A stretch of 64,000 nt of DNA from Candidatus Avedoeria danica (lineage in GTDB: Bacteria > Chloroflexota > Anaerolineae > Epilineales > Epilineaceae): NCBI GenBank assembly GCA_016703025.1, contig JADJCV010000001.1, forward strand, positions 62,001 to 126,000. The letters are read 5' to 3'. The notes beneath the pieces are model-generated. The model worked only from the letters and a program-made list of their open reading frames with translations. It did no database searches and was not told where the DNA came from. Positions 54,277-63,525 of this stretch are shown piece after piece. How positions within the stretch are numbered: the first letter of the stretch is position 1; each line of letters opens with the position of its first letter. A program made the translations under genes and the position numbers.

Positions 54277-57200
54277 ATGTCGCTGTTCCAGAGCACCACA
54301 TTCGCCTTTCTGTTCACCGATATTGAAGGCAGCACCGGTCTGTGGGAGCACTTGGCCGAGGCCATGGCGCGCGCTCTCGACAGGCACGACGCGATCGTGC
54401 GTGACGCAATAGAGTCGCATGGCGGCAAGGTGTTCAAGACCGTCGGCGACGGCTTTTGCAGCGTCTTCGGTGACGCGAGGGACGCAGCCGAGGCGGCTGC
54501 AGCAGCGCAGCGGGCGCTGCAGGCCGAGCCCTGGCAGGCGCTTGATGCGCGGATCGGGCCGCTGCGAGTGCGGATGGCCATCCACGTTGGCCCGGCCATC
54601 GAGCGTGCGGGCGACCTGTATGGGCCAACGCTGAACCAGACGGCACGGCTCCTGGGCGCCGGCCACGGCGGGCAGATCCTGACATCGCTCGTTGCACAGC
54701 AGATGATCCGTGGGCGGCTCGGGGATGGTCTCGAGCTGGTGGATCACGGTCACCACTCGCTCCGTGATCTACGGTACAGCGAGCACATCTTCGAGATCGT
54801 CGTCGCCGGCCTGCCGCGCGAACAGCGCCCGCTACGCGTTGCGGACGCCGAGCCGCGTGACAACCCACTGATTGTGACTTCCTCGGACGAGCCCTCGGCC
54901 GACCGCGACGCGATGGACGCGCCGACGATCATCGCGCGCCTGCTACACGGAATCAGGGGGTCCGACGCCAACGGCGCGGCGTTGGGCTTGTCCCAGGCCG
55001 AGGCCCACATGTTGGCCCATCATGTACCCCACAACCTCACCGCCTACCGGTTGACCCGGCTGGCCGAGTGGTCATTGCCGCAGTATCAACTCGACCGCCG
55101 CTTCGTTTCGCTGTCGCTCCTCGTTGATCTCGGGGAGGAGTCACGGGGAATGCGCTGGCTGGCCGAGCCTCAGCGCTTCGACGATCTTGCCGACATCCTC
55201 GACACGACCCTCCATCCGGCGTTCGTCGTCCTCGGAGCTCCGGGCGGCGGCAAGAGCACGCTGTTGCGTCACCTTGAGCTGACTCTGAACGCGCGCGCGC
55301 TGCGGGACGAGACGGATGTGGTGACGTGGTACGTCCCGCTCAACCAGTTCCGATTGTCCGGCGAGGATCCGGAACCGGAGGCGATCGAGCGGTGGTTCGA
55401 GGCACGGTGGCGCGATCGATACCCTGCCCTCCCGCCGTTGGCCGAGATCCGCCGCCAAGGGCGGCTGGTTCTGCTGCTGGACGGCTTGAACGAAATCCCG
55501 CACAAGGATGCGGCCGAGTACCGCCGTCTGGTCATCGCGTGGCGCCACTTCGTCCATGTGATCCTCGGCGGCCGGCCGGGGAACCGCGCCGTGTTCAGCT
55601 GCCGCGGCCTCGACTACAGCGCGCCGCTGTCCAGCCCGACGTTGCGTGTGCCGCAGGTCGTCATCGAAGCATTGGACAGCGAGCGGATTCAGGAGTTTCT
55701 GGAGCGGTATTGCCCCCAGCATGCAACACAGCTTTGGGAGGTGCTGCGAACGACGCCGCAGGTGGAGTCGCTCTGCACGCCCTATCTGCTGCGTATGCTC
55801 GTTGATCAGGTCGAGATGACCGGCGAGATCCCTCGCGGCCGGGCAGCCCTCTTCACCGGCTTCGTCCGACTCGCCCTCGAGCGTGAGATCATGCTCGTCA
55901 ACCCGCTGCTTGGGCCGAACGAACTGCTCACGGAGCGCGACCATCGCCAGATCGTGCAAGGTGGACCATGGGAATCGCCGTATGCGCTGCCCGTTCGTGG
56001 CCGGCTGCTCGAGGCGCTGAGTCGCTTGGCCTTCACCATTCATGCCCGCACCTCGGATGTCGAGGCATCGCAAGTGGTGGTTGACCTCGACACGGCTTGC
56101 CGCCTCATCGACAGTCCTGACGGGCCACACATTCTCGAGGCGGCCGAGGCGCTCGGGTTGCTCGGCGAGGTCACGGCGCGCGACGAAGTCTCGTTCGTCC
56201 ATCAATTGCTGCAGGAGTACTTCGCCGCTCGTCAGGTTGCACGTGAGCCAGATGTCCAGTTGGCATGGACGGAGTGGCGCGCCGATTCAGTAGCGGTGCC
56301 GTTGCGCGATGCGATCGACGAGCTGGCGCCCGCCGACCCGTTGCCGCTGCTTCCCGGAAGTCGGTGGGATGAGGTCATGTTGATGGCGTGTCCGATGGCG
56401 GTTGATCCGGACGCCTTCATCCGAGAACTATTGGGCGTCAACCTTGCATTGGCTGGCCGCTGCGCAGGAGCGGGCGAGGCTGTGCTCACAACAGAAACGC
56501 GGACTCTCGTCGCGCAGACCCTGCGACGTCGACGAGATGACCCCACGACCGATCTCCGTGCTCGGATTGAGGTGGCGTTGCGTCTGGGTGAACTCGGCGA
56601 TCCGATGTTCGAACCCCACCGCAGCCCTGACGGACGGTTCGTTCTTCCGCCTATGATCACTGTTCCTGCGACCATGTACACCGTCGGACACGACGGGCAA
56701 CCTCCCGGCGAGGCGCTACCTGTGCAGAAGATTGAACTGCCGGCTTTCTCTCTCGGGTGCTACCCCGTAACGAATGCCGAGTATGCCTTGTTCATCAGCG
56801 CCGGTGGCTACGAGGATGACCGCTGGTGGGTATCCGACGAGGCCAAGGCATGGCATCGCGGCGAAGGTACAGGAGAACCTGCCCGACAACGTGAATGGCA
56901 GTTCTTCACTTGGTTTCACTCGGATTCGGAAGTCTTGCAGGGATTCTACCGCGCCGGCTACGTGACCCAGCCGTTCTACGAACGTTGGCAACGATGGTTG
57001 ACGCTCGATGAGCCCGCGTTCCGCACCGAGATGGAGGAAATGTACCCTGACCGCCCGATTCGTGTGCCGTTTCGCTGGGAAGATGATGGACTCAGTGCCG
57101 CATTCCAACCGGTGATCGGCGTCACCTATTACGAGGCTCTGGCGTATTGCGCTTGGCTGGCCAAGTGTTCGGGGGTGCCGTTCAGGTTACCCTCCGAGGT

Positions 57201-57606
57201 CGAGTGGGAGGCTGCTGCTCGAGGACCAGAAGGTAGATGCTACGCCTGGGGCGACACATTTGACATCAATCGATGCAATGCCGTGGAGACCCACGTTCGA
57301 CGTACCACACCCGTGGGTGCGTTTCCTGGTGGCGGGACACCCGAGGGTATCTTGGACCTGACAGGCAACGTCTTCGAATGGACGGATACCTTGTTTGCAG
57401 CTGTGGATCGACACGTGCAGGTCGAAGCTCGTCGGGCAGATCTTGGCCACACGACTCGTTCGGAGACCTCATCACAGAGGCGGGTGATCCGAGGCGGTTC
57501 ATGGGGCCAAGACCAGAATCAACTGCAGACCTGGCGCCGAATTGGTGAGTTGCCCGCGGCATATGGTGACAATCAGGGCTTCCGCCTGGCACTCTCCCTC
57601 CCGTAA
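54277..57606 (+). CDS. Class III nucleotide cyclase - NACHT NTPase - FGE-like (CLec) fusion protein
   Basis: The product has 1109 residues. The frame is open upstream, but ATG 54277 gives MSLFQSTTFAFLFTDIEGST, a canonical cyclase start, and leaves 76 bp from the divergent gene. Cyclase domain (1-180): metal residues D15 and D58, lysine K54 in KVFKTVGDGF, and N120/R124 in PTLNQTARL, so it looks active. NACHT domain (about 300-600): Walker A GAPGGGKST (K326), Walker B LVLLLDGLNEIP (D402). A helical region follows. C-terminal FGE-sulfatase/SUMF1-like domain (about 785-1109): FSLGCYPVTNAEYALF, LPSEVEWEAAARGPEG, DLTGNVFEWTDT, RVIRGGSWGQ, GFRLALS. No cysteine remains near the FGE active site, so it probably binds a ligand rather than acting as an enzyme. 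A signalling or conflict-type STAND protein is inferred. GC is lower than in its neighbours. Confidence 0.87.
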   Translation: MSLFQSTTFAFLFTDIEGSTGLWEHLAEAMARALDRHDAIVRDAIESHGGKVFKTVGDGFCSVFGDARDAAEAAAAAQRALQAEPWQALDARIGPLRVRMAIHVGPAIERAGDLYGPTLNQTARLLGAGHGGQILTSLVAQQMIRGRLGDGLELVDHGHHSLRDLRYSEHIFEIVVAGLPREQRPLRVADAEPRDNPLIVTSSDEPSADRDAMDAPTIIARLLHGIRGSDANGAALGLSQAEAHMLAHHVPHNLTAYRLTRLAEWSLPQYQLDRRFVSLSLLVDLGEESRGMRWLAEPQRFDDLADILDTTLHPAFVVLGAPGGGKSTLLRHLELTLNARALRDETDVVTWYVPLNQFRLSGEDPEPEAIERWFEARWRDRYPALPPLAEIRRQGRLVLLLDGLNEIPHKDAAEYRRLVIAWRHFVHVILGGRPGNRAVFSCRGLDYSAPLSSPTLRVPQVVIEALDSERIQEFLERYCPQHATQLWEVLRTTPQVESLCTPYLLRMLVDQVEMTGEIPRGRAALFTGFVRLALEREIMLVNPLLGPNELLTERDHRQIVQGGPWESPYALPVRGRLLEALSRLAFTIHARTSDVEASQVVVDLDTACRLIDSPDGPHILEAAEALGLLGEVTARDEVSFVHQLLQEYFAARQVAREPDVQLAWTEWRADSVAVPLRDAIDELAPADPLPLLPGSRWDEVMLMACPMAVDPDAFIRELLGVNLALAGRCAGAGEAVLTTETRTLVAQTLRRRRDDPTTDLRARIEVALRLGELGDPMFEPHRSPDGRFVLPPMITVPATMYTVGHDGQPPGEALPVQKIELPAFSLGCYPVTNAEYALFISAGGYEDDRWWVSDEAKAWHRGEGTGEPARQREWQFFTWFHSDSEVLQGFYRAGYVTQPFYERWQRWLTLDEPAFRTEMEEMYPDRPIRVPFRWEDDGLSAAFQPVIGVTYYEALAYCAWLAKCSGVPFRLPSEVEWEAAARGPEGRCYAWGDTFDINRCNAVETHVRRTTPVGAFPGGGTPEGILDLTGNVFEWTDTLFAAVDRHVQVEARRADLGHTTRSETSSQRRVIRGGSWGQDQNQLQTWRRIGELPAAYGDNQGFRLALSLP

Positions 57607-57616
57607 CGTACCCTGG

Positions 57617-58955
57617 TTCCCGCTACGGACAAGGCCGAATCCGCCCCGCGATCTGCCGATAGATCCCCTCCAGATCCTCCCCGTCCGGCGCGAAGAAGAA
57701 GTCCTCCGGCGACGAAGCCGCGTCCCGGAGCAGCTGCTTGAACACGTCGTCCTCCTCGCCGAGCCCGATCGTGAACAGCCGTGCGCCGGTGGCCTTCAGC
57801 GCCGCGGCGGCCGCGAGCACGGTGTCCTCCTGTTTGCCTCCCCCCTCGGGCGTCGGGACGCGGTTGGGCAGGCCGTCCGTCAGGAGGATCACCGTGCCGT
57901 GGTTCTCGGGTGTCCGCGGCCCGCGCGCCATCGCCGCCCCGGCTTCCGCCAGCGCGAGGTCGAGGCGCGTTCCCTCGGCGATCTTGTCCAACAGCCGGTC
58001 CAGCGCCGTCTCGACGTCCGCCGGCCGGTCGCTGAACGCCAGCGACGTCCACGCCGTGTCGTTGAAGCCGACGACCGCCGCCGTGTCCTCGCGCGCCCAG
58101 CCGTCCGGCTCGAAGTCCAGCTGGCGGACGAACGTCTTGGCGGCCTCGATCGCCGCCGCGTGCTTCGTGCGCCCGGCGCGCGTCGTGCGGTACATCGAGG
58201 TGCTCATGTCCAGGGCGAGCACGACGTCCGTGTGGACGAACTCGGGCACGCACGGCGTCGGCCGGGGCGCCTTCGGGCGGTCGCAGTAGATGAACACGTC
58301 CGCGATCTGGGCGTAGATCCCGGCCAGGTCCTCGGGCTGCGGCGCATAGTGGTAGGCCCACGGCTCGGAGGCGGCGGCGATCATCAGCCGCGGGTAGATG
58401 TCCCGCGTCGTGCCGAGGCCGATCGTGAAGAGCATCGTCCCCCGATCCTTGGCCGCCGTCGCCGCCGCGAGGACGGTGTCCTCCTGGCGGCCGCCGGACG
58501 GAGGCGTCGGCACCCTGTTCGGCAGGCCGTCCGTCAGGAGGATCATGACCGGCAGGTTCGCCTTCACCCGCCCCGGCCCCTCCAGCGGCCGCTGGCCCTC
58601 GGTCAGCGCGAGGTCGAGCCGTGTCCCCTCGGCGGTCTTCGTTCGCAATCCCTCGAGCACCGCCAGCACCTCGTCCCGATCGTTCGTCAGCCCCGCCTCC
58701 GTCCACGCCGTGTCGTTGAAGCCGACGACCGCCACGTTGTCGTGCCGCCCGAGCGCGTCGGGTGTCAGCTCGAGCAGGTCGACGAACGTCTTGGCCGCAT
58801 CGATCGCCGCCTCGTTCTTCGGCACGCCGCCCGGCACGACGGGCCGCAGCATCGACGTCGATCGGTCGAGCACGAGGACGACGTCGACGTACTGGCGCTT
58901 GGGCAGGCAGATCGTCTCGCCTTGCGGGAGGTAGATCCGGTAGCGGTCCGGTGTC
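57617..58955. repeat. 1.3-kb duplicated segment, copy A
   Basis: This stretch is nearly identical, without indels, to 60558-61896 (constant offset 2941). It codes for the two vWA domains of the paralogue at 57623. Similarity drops sharply at the Pro/Thr spacer, which fits gene conversion limited to the vWA part. Confidence 0.85.
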
Positions 58956-60475
58956 GAGGTGCCTGTGGGCGTTGACGTGGGCGTTGCGCTCGGCACGGCG
59001 GACGGCGACGGGGTGTCGGACGGGGCGGGGGTCTCGGTCGGCGTCGGGGTTCCATCCGGCGTTATTCCCGACGTCGGCGTCGTCGTCGGTGTGGCGATGC
59101 GCTCCGCGCACAGCAACTCGAGGTCGCCCAGCCCCATGGCCTTGCCGTGCGGCCCGCTGTGCGTCCGCGCGTTGTAGACGATCTCCTCGCGCGCCACGTC
59201 GCGGCCGGTGCCGTTGTCGAACCAGACCGCGCCGGCGGATACGGCGCCGATGTTCGTCCCGAACGGGTTGCCCCGAATGGGATCGATGGCCGTGGAGACG
59301 ACGACGTCCCGGCTGATAAGCTGGGCGAGACCGCCCAGCACGATCTCGTCGTGGATCGGCGCGAGGTCGTCGTGCGCGTAGGCGTCGTGTGTGCCCGGCG
59401 GGAGCAGCCAGCCGCCGGCGCCGTCGGGCTCGAGGCGCAGCACGTCCCCGGCGGCCACGCGGTAGTACTCGGTCAGCGACGGGCCCGTGTCGACCCACCG
59501 GTCGCGCAGTCCCAGGATCATCCGACCGTCGGCGTCGAACTCGATGTCACTGACCAGCGGGTGCGGGTACTCCTTCGTCTCGCGCCCGCGATCGTCGTTC
59601 TGCGGCCACGGGTTCCAGTCGGGGTGCTTGCCGCGCGGGTAGTCGAGCGGCACACGGGCGACGAGGGTCATCCCGCTGCCGTCGAACGCGGAGCGGTAGA
59701 CGTACGCCGCCAGATCGACGGCGCTCCGGCTGCGTTCCGCGGAGTGGACGACACCGTGGTAGAGCGCGCCGTCGTGCACGGCCAACCCGAACGGGCGGGC
59801 GTCGTCGGCCCACGGCTCGGCCGCGGCGCCGTGGGCGAAGTGGTCGATCGGCCGGCCCGTGGCCACGTCCAGTCGGTCGATCCGCCGCTCGGCGAGGTTC
59901 GCTGCAAAGAGCACGGCGCCGTCCGGGCTCAGGTCGATGTCGCCGAGGCCGGTCTTGCCCGCGTACGCGCGGCCCCGCTCGTCGGGCTGGTAGTTGCCGT
60001 CCCGATCGTGCATGTCGCGTCCCGCATCCGGCACGCGACCGAGCGGCTCGGCGTCCCCGCCGTCCAGCGGCACACGGTAGATGCCGCCGGGACCCAGCGG
60101 ACCCAGCGCCGTGTTGCGCTTGTGGAACGCCCCGACGTAGACGCTGGCACGGTACGGATCGTACGCCACGCCGTACGTCGTGCCGACCTTGCGCATGTCC
60201 GTCAGCTCGACGTGTGCGTCCGAATCATCGTTCGGCGTGTCGTGAAACGCGACGACGGCCGGCTCGGCGTCGAACGTCTGCCCGCGCGCGAACAGCGTCG
60301 TGACGAGCCACGGGTCGGGGGACGCGCAGTCGCGGGGCGGCAAGGCGTCGTGCGGCGCGACCGTCGGGCGCGCGGGCGCGCCGAGGGCGGTGGTACCGAC
60401 GATGACCACGCCGACGAGAGACGCGGCGCTCAGCCCGCCGCGGGCCGTGAACGGACGGGACCGATCGGCCTTCAT
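57623..60475 (-). CDS. Secreted propeller-like protein with two vWA domains, tandem paralogue A
   Basis: The product has 950 residues from ATG 60475. A signal peptide (ARGGLSAASLVGVVIVGTTA) precedes an N-terminal region of about 420 residues with propeller-like strands (VGTTYGVAYDPYRASVYVGA, LGDIDLSPDGAVLFAANL, LVSDIEFDADGRMILGLRDR). A Pro/Thr/Ser spacer follows, then YRIYLPQGETICLPKRQYVD. vWA1 starts near residue 530 (LVLDRSTSMLRP; ILLTDGLPNRVPTP) and is joined through FIYCDRPKAPRPTPCVPEF to vWA2 near residue 748 (LALDMSTSMYRT), which ends IAGRIRPCP. Both MIDAS motifs are full and each vWA is bracketed by cysteines. It lies 88 bp downstream of paralogue B and is convergent with the cyclase-NACHT gene. 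Confidence 0.86.
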   Translation of the reverse strand: MKADRSRPFTARGGLSAASLVGVVIVGTTALGAPARPTVAPHDALPPRDCASPDPWLVTTLFARGQTFDAEPAVVAFHDTPNDDSDAHVELTDMRKVGTTYGVAYDPYRASVYVGAFHKRNTALGPLGPGGIYRVPLDGGDAEPLGRVPDAGRDMHDRDGNYQPDERGRAYAGKTGLGDIDLSPDGAVLFAANLAERRIDRLDVATGRPIDHFAHGAAAEPWADDARPFGLAVHDGALYHGVVHSAERSRSAVDLAAYVYRSAFDGSGMTLVARVPLDYPRGKHPDWNPWPQNDDRGRETKEYPHPLVSDIEFDADGRMILGLRDRWVDTGPSLTEYYRVAAGDVLRLEPDGAGGWLLPPGTHDAYAHDDLAPIHDEIVLGGLAQLISRDVVVSTAIDPIRGNPFGTNIGAVSAGAVWFDNGTGRDVAREEIVYNARTHSGPHGKAMGLGDLELLCAERIATPTTTPTSGITPDGTPTPTETPAPSDTPSPSAVPSATPTSTPTGTSTPDRYRIYLPQGETICLPKRQYVDVVLVLDRSTSMLRPVVPGGVPKNEAAIDAAKTFVDLLELTPDALGRHDNVAVVGFNDTAWTEAGLTNDRDEVLAVLEGLRTKTAEGTRLDLALTEGQRPLEGPGRVKANLPVMILLTDGLPNRVPTPPSGGRQEDTVLAAATAAKDRGTMLFTIGLGTTRDIYPRLMIAAASEPWAYHYAPQPEDLAGIYAQIADVFIYCDRPKAPRPTPCVPEFVHTDVVLALDMSTSMYRTTRAGRTKHAAAIEAAKTFVRQLDFEPDGWAREDTAAVVGFNDTAWTSLAFSDRPADVETALDRLLDKIAEGTRLDLALAEAGAAMARGPRTPENHGTVILLTDGLPNRVPTPEGGGKQEDTVLAAAAALKATGARLFTIGLGEEDDVFKQLLRDAASSPEDFFFAPDGEDLEGIYRQIAGRIRPCP

Positions 60476-60557
60476 CGTGCGCCCCCAGTCGATTCGTTGT
60501 TCCCCGCTTCTACCCCTTCCTAACGCGCCGATGCGGTCAAGTGCGACAACGGCACCA

Positions 60558-61896
60558 TTCCCGCTACGGACAAGGCCGAATCCGCCCCGCAATCTGCCGA
60601 TAAATCCCCTCCAGATCCTCCCCGTCCGGCGCGAAGAAGAAGTCCTCCGGCGACGAAGCGGCATCCCGGAGCAGCTGCTTGAACACGTCGTCCTCCTCGC
60701 CGAGCCCGATCGTGAACAGCCGTGCGCCGGTGGCCTTCAGCGCCGCGGCGGCCGCGAGCACGGTGTCCTCCTGTTTGCCTCCCCCCTCGGGCGTCGGGAC
60801 GCGGTTGGGCAGGCCGTCCGTCAGGAGGATCACCGTGCCGTGGTTCTCGGGTGTCCGCGGCCCGCGCGCCATCGCCGCCCCGGCTTCCGCCAGCGCGAGG
60901 TCGAGGCGCGTTCCCTCGGCGATCTTGTCCAACAGCCGGTCCAGCGCCGTCTCGACGTCCGCCGGCCGGTCGCTGAACGCCAGCGACGTCCACGCCGTGT
61001 CGTTGAAGCCGACGACCGCCGCCGTGTCCTCGCGCGCCCAGCCGTCCGGCTCGAAGTCCAGTTGGCGGACGAACGCCTTGGCGGCCTCGATCGCCGCCGC
61101 GTGCTTCGTGCGCCCGGCGCGCGTCGTGCGGTACATCGACGTGCTCATGTCCAGGGCGAGCACGACGTCCGTGTGGACGAACTCGGGCACGCAGGGCGTC
61201 GGCCGCGGTGCCTTCGGGCGGTCGCAGTAGATGAACACGTCCGCGATCTGGGCGTAGATCCCGGCCAGGTCCTCGGGCTGCGGCGCATAGTGGTAGGCCC
61301 ACGGCTCGGAGGCGGCGGCGATCATCAGCCGCGGGTAGATGTCCCGCGTCGTGCCGAGGCCGATCGTGAAGAGCATCGTCCCCCGATCCTTGGCCGCCGT
61401 CGCCGCCGCCAGCACGGTGTCCTCCTGCCGCCCGCCCGCCGTCGGCGTCGGGACGCGGTTGGGCAGGCCGTCCGTCAGGAGGATCATGACCGGCAGGTTC
61501 GCCTTCACCCGCCCCGGCCCCTCCAGCGGCCGCTGGCCCTCGGTCAGCGCGAGGTCGAGGCGTGTCCCCTCGGCGGTCTTGGACCGCAAACCCTCGAGCA
61601 CCGCCAGCACCTCGTCCCGATCGTTCGTCAGCCCCGCCTCCGTCCACGCCGTGTCGTTGAAGCCGACGACCGCCACGTTGTCGTGCCGCCCGAGCGCGTC
61701 GGGCGTCAGCTCGAGCAGGTCGACGAACACCTTGGCCGCGTCGATCGCCGCCTCGTTCTTCGGCACGCCGCCCGGCACGACGGGCCGCAGCATCGACGTC
61801 GAGCGGTCCAGCACGAGGACGACGTCGACGTACTGGCGCTTGGGCAGGCAGATCGTCTCGCCCTGCGGGAGGTAGATCCGGTAGCGGTCCGGCGTC
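60558..61896. repeat. 1.3-kb duplicated segment, copy B
   Basis: This is the partner of 57617-58955. It encodes the vWA pair of the paralogue at 60564. The few differences seen are single-base changes spread along the segment. Confidence 0.85.
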
Positions 61897-63392
61897 GACG
61901 TGCGTGTCGGCGTCTCCGTCGGGGTCGCGCTCGGCACGACCGACGGGGACGGCGTCTCGGTGGGCGTCGGGGTCTCCGTCGGCGCGGTGTTCGTCGGCGT
62001 CGGCGTCGGCGGCGTGAAGCAGACCTGCTCGGCGTCGCCGAGGCCCTGCATCTTGCCCTGCGGACCCTCGTGGCGCAGGCGGTTGTAGAGCAGCTCCTCG
62101 CGGGCGATGTCGCCCCCCGTCGCGTTGTCGAACCACACGGCGCCGTCCGAGTAGCCGCGGAACGGGTTGATGGCCGTCGAGACGACGACGTCGCGGCCCA
62201 TCAGCTGCGTCAGGCCGCCGTCGGTGATCTCGGCGAAGTCGTTGTTCGCGCCGGGCTGGGCCAGGTCGTCGCCCGTGTAGAACTCGCCCTTGGTCAGGTC
62301 CTCGACCTCCCAGGTGAGCGCGCCCGTCTTGCGCGCCAGGACGACGTCGCCGGACGCCCGCCGATAGACCTCGGTCAGCGACGGCCCGGTGTCGATGTAG
62401 CGGTCGCGGAACCCAAGGATCATGTCGCCGGCCCGGTTGAACTCGATGTCCGTCAGCAGGGGCAGCGGATATTCCTGGCGCCGCCAGCCCTGATCGTCGT
62501 CTTCGGGCCACGGGCGCCAGCCCTGGGTGTTCGGGCCGCGGTCGTAGCCCATGAACAGGCTGGCCACCTTCCGCATCGCCGTGCCGTCGGGCTTGGAAGC
62601 GAAGACATACGCCCAGAGCGCGGTATCGCTCTGCCCTTTGCGCTGGCTGTTCACCACGCCGTGGAACAGCCAACCATCGCGCACGGCCAGCGCGAACGGA
62701 CGCGCCTCACGGCGCCAGGCCTGGCTGTCGCCGCCGCTGAAGAAGCTGCCGAGCAGCTTGCCGGTGCCCACGTCGTAGCGATAGATCTTCTTGTCGTACA
62801 GGTTCATGACGAACAGCGTCTTGCCGTCGTCGGACAGGTCGATGTCGCCGAGGCTCGTCTCCGACACCGGATTGCGTCCGCGGTCGTCCGGCTGGTAGTT
62901 GTTCGTGTCGTCGTGGATGTTGCTCCCGGCATTCGGCACCGTCCACAGCGGCGTGACGTCGGAGCGGGCCACGTGGATGCCGTAGATCCCCCCTGGGCCG
63001 AGCGGTCCGTAGTGCGTGTTCCGCTTGTGGTATGCCGCGGCGTACAGCACGTCGCGCTGGGCATCGTACGCCAGGCCCCACAGCGACCCGACCTGTCCGA
63101 TCGTGGCCACCGGGTAGTGGGCGGTGTCGTCGGGTGAGTCGCGGAAGAGGACGACCGCCGGCTCGTCCTCGAACGTCGTTCCGCGCGCGAAGCACGTCGT
63201 GGCGATGAACGGGTTGGGGTCGAAGCAGCTGGTGGGCGGCGTCGGCAGCGCCGGTGCGTCCTGCGCGCCGAGCCCGCGCGCGAGGGCGATTCCGCCGAGC
63301 GCGGCGCCCGCGACGAACGCAACCGTTCGTCGACCCGGTCCGGCGGGCAGGCGGGGCAAGCGGCGGGAGGAGGTCAATCGGAGGCGGAGCAC
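60564..63392 (-). CDS. Secreted propeller-like protein with two vWA domains, tandem paralogue B
   Basis: The product has 942 residues from GTG 63392, just after GGGAGGG; an ATG at 63437 in the same frame lacks such a site. A basic and hydrophobic signal (RRTVAFVAGAALGGIALARG) is followed by the same propeller-like region as paralogue A but only moderately similar (VGSLWGLAYDAQRDVLYAAA, LGPGGIYGI, LLTDIEFNRAGDMILGFRDR). A PTPTPT spacer leads to YRIYLPQGETICLPKRQYVD, then two vWA domains almost identical to those of paralogue A, ending IAGRIRPCP. The contrast between diverged N-termini and near-identical vWA parts suggests recent gene conversion. It is divergent from the metallopeptidase gene. 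Confidence 0.85.
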   Translation of the reverse strand: MLRLRLTSSRRLPRLPAGPGRRTVAFVAGAALGGIALARGLGAQDAPALPTPPTSCFDPNPFIATTCFARGTTFEDEPAVVLFRDSPDDTAHYPVATIGQVGSLWGLAYDAQRDVLYAAAYHKRNTHYGPLGPGGIYGIHVARSDVTPLWTVPNAGSNIHDDTNNYQPDDRGRNPVSETSLGDIDLSDDGKTLFVMNLYDKKIYRYDVGTGKLLGSFFSGGDSQAWRREARPFALAVRDGWLFHGVVNSQRKGQSDTALWAYVFASKPDGTAMRKVASLFMGYDRGPNTQGWRPWPEDDDQGWRRQEYPLPLLTDIEFNRAGDMILGFRDRYIDTGPSLTEVYRRASGDVVLARKTGALTWEVEDLTKGEFYTGDDLAQPGANNDFAEITDGGLTQLMGRDVVVSTAINPFRGYSDGAVWFDNATGGDIAREELLYNRLRHEGPQGKMQGLGDAEQVCFTPPTPTPTNTAPTETPTPTETPSPSVVPSATPTETPTRTSTPDRYRIYLPQGETICLPKRQYVDVVLVLDRSTSMLRPVVPGGVPKNEAAIDAAKVFVDLLELTPDALGRHDNVAVVGFNDTAWTEAGLTNDRDEVLAVLEGLRSKTAEGTRLDLALTEGQRPLEGPGRVKANLPVMILLTDGLPNRVPTPTAGGRQEDTVLAAATAAKDRGTMLFTIGLGTTRDIYPRLMIAAASEPWAYHYAPQPEDLAGIYAQIADVFIYCDRPKAPRPTPCVPEFVHTDVVLALDMSTSMYRTTRAGRTKHAAAIEAAKAFVRQLDFEPDGWAREDTAAVVGFNDTAWTSLAFSDRPADVETALDRLLDKIAEGTRLDLALAEAGAAMARGPRTPENHGTVILLTDGLPNRVPTPEGGGKQEDTVLAAAAALKATGARLFTIGLGEEDDVFKQLLRDAASSPEDFFFAPDGEDLEGIYRQIAGRIRPCP

Positions 63393-63457
63393 AGTACCCT
63401 CCCAACATCGTCGCGGGTAGCGACGGGGCGTTGGCATCCATGGGTTTTCGGCGACGC

Positions 63458-63463
63458 TATAAT
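63458..63463 (+). promoter_or_regulatory. Candidate -10 box for the zinc metallopeptidase gene
   Basis: A perfect TATAAT lies at 63458-63463, 62 bases before the ATG at 63526. TTGGCA at 63431-63436 could serve as -35, but the 21-base spacer is too long for a standard promoter, so only the -10 is called. Confidence 0.45.
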
Positions 63464-63525
63464 ATCACGCAGCGGCGAGGCTCCTGTTTGTCTCCTCGTC
63501 TGCCTGACGACAGGGAGTTCCATCG

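Noticed and set aside
57480..57606. Possible diversity-generating retroelement target at the C-terminus of the FGE-like domain
   Set aside because: The domain type and position fit a DGR variable region, but I found no reverse transcriptase gene and no second near-copy (template repeat) of this stretch in the window.
60300..63137. Plus-strand frame of 945 codons opposite vWA paralogue B
   Set aside because: Very long but antisense to a gene with two intact MIDAS motifs; its translation is His/Arg/Val-rich low-complexity sequence.
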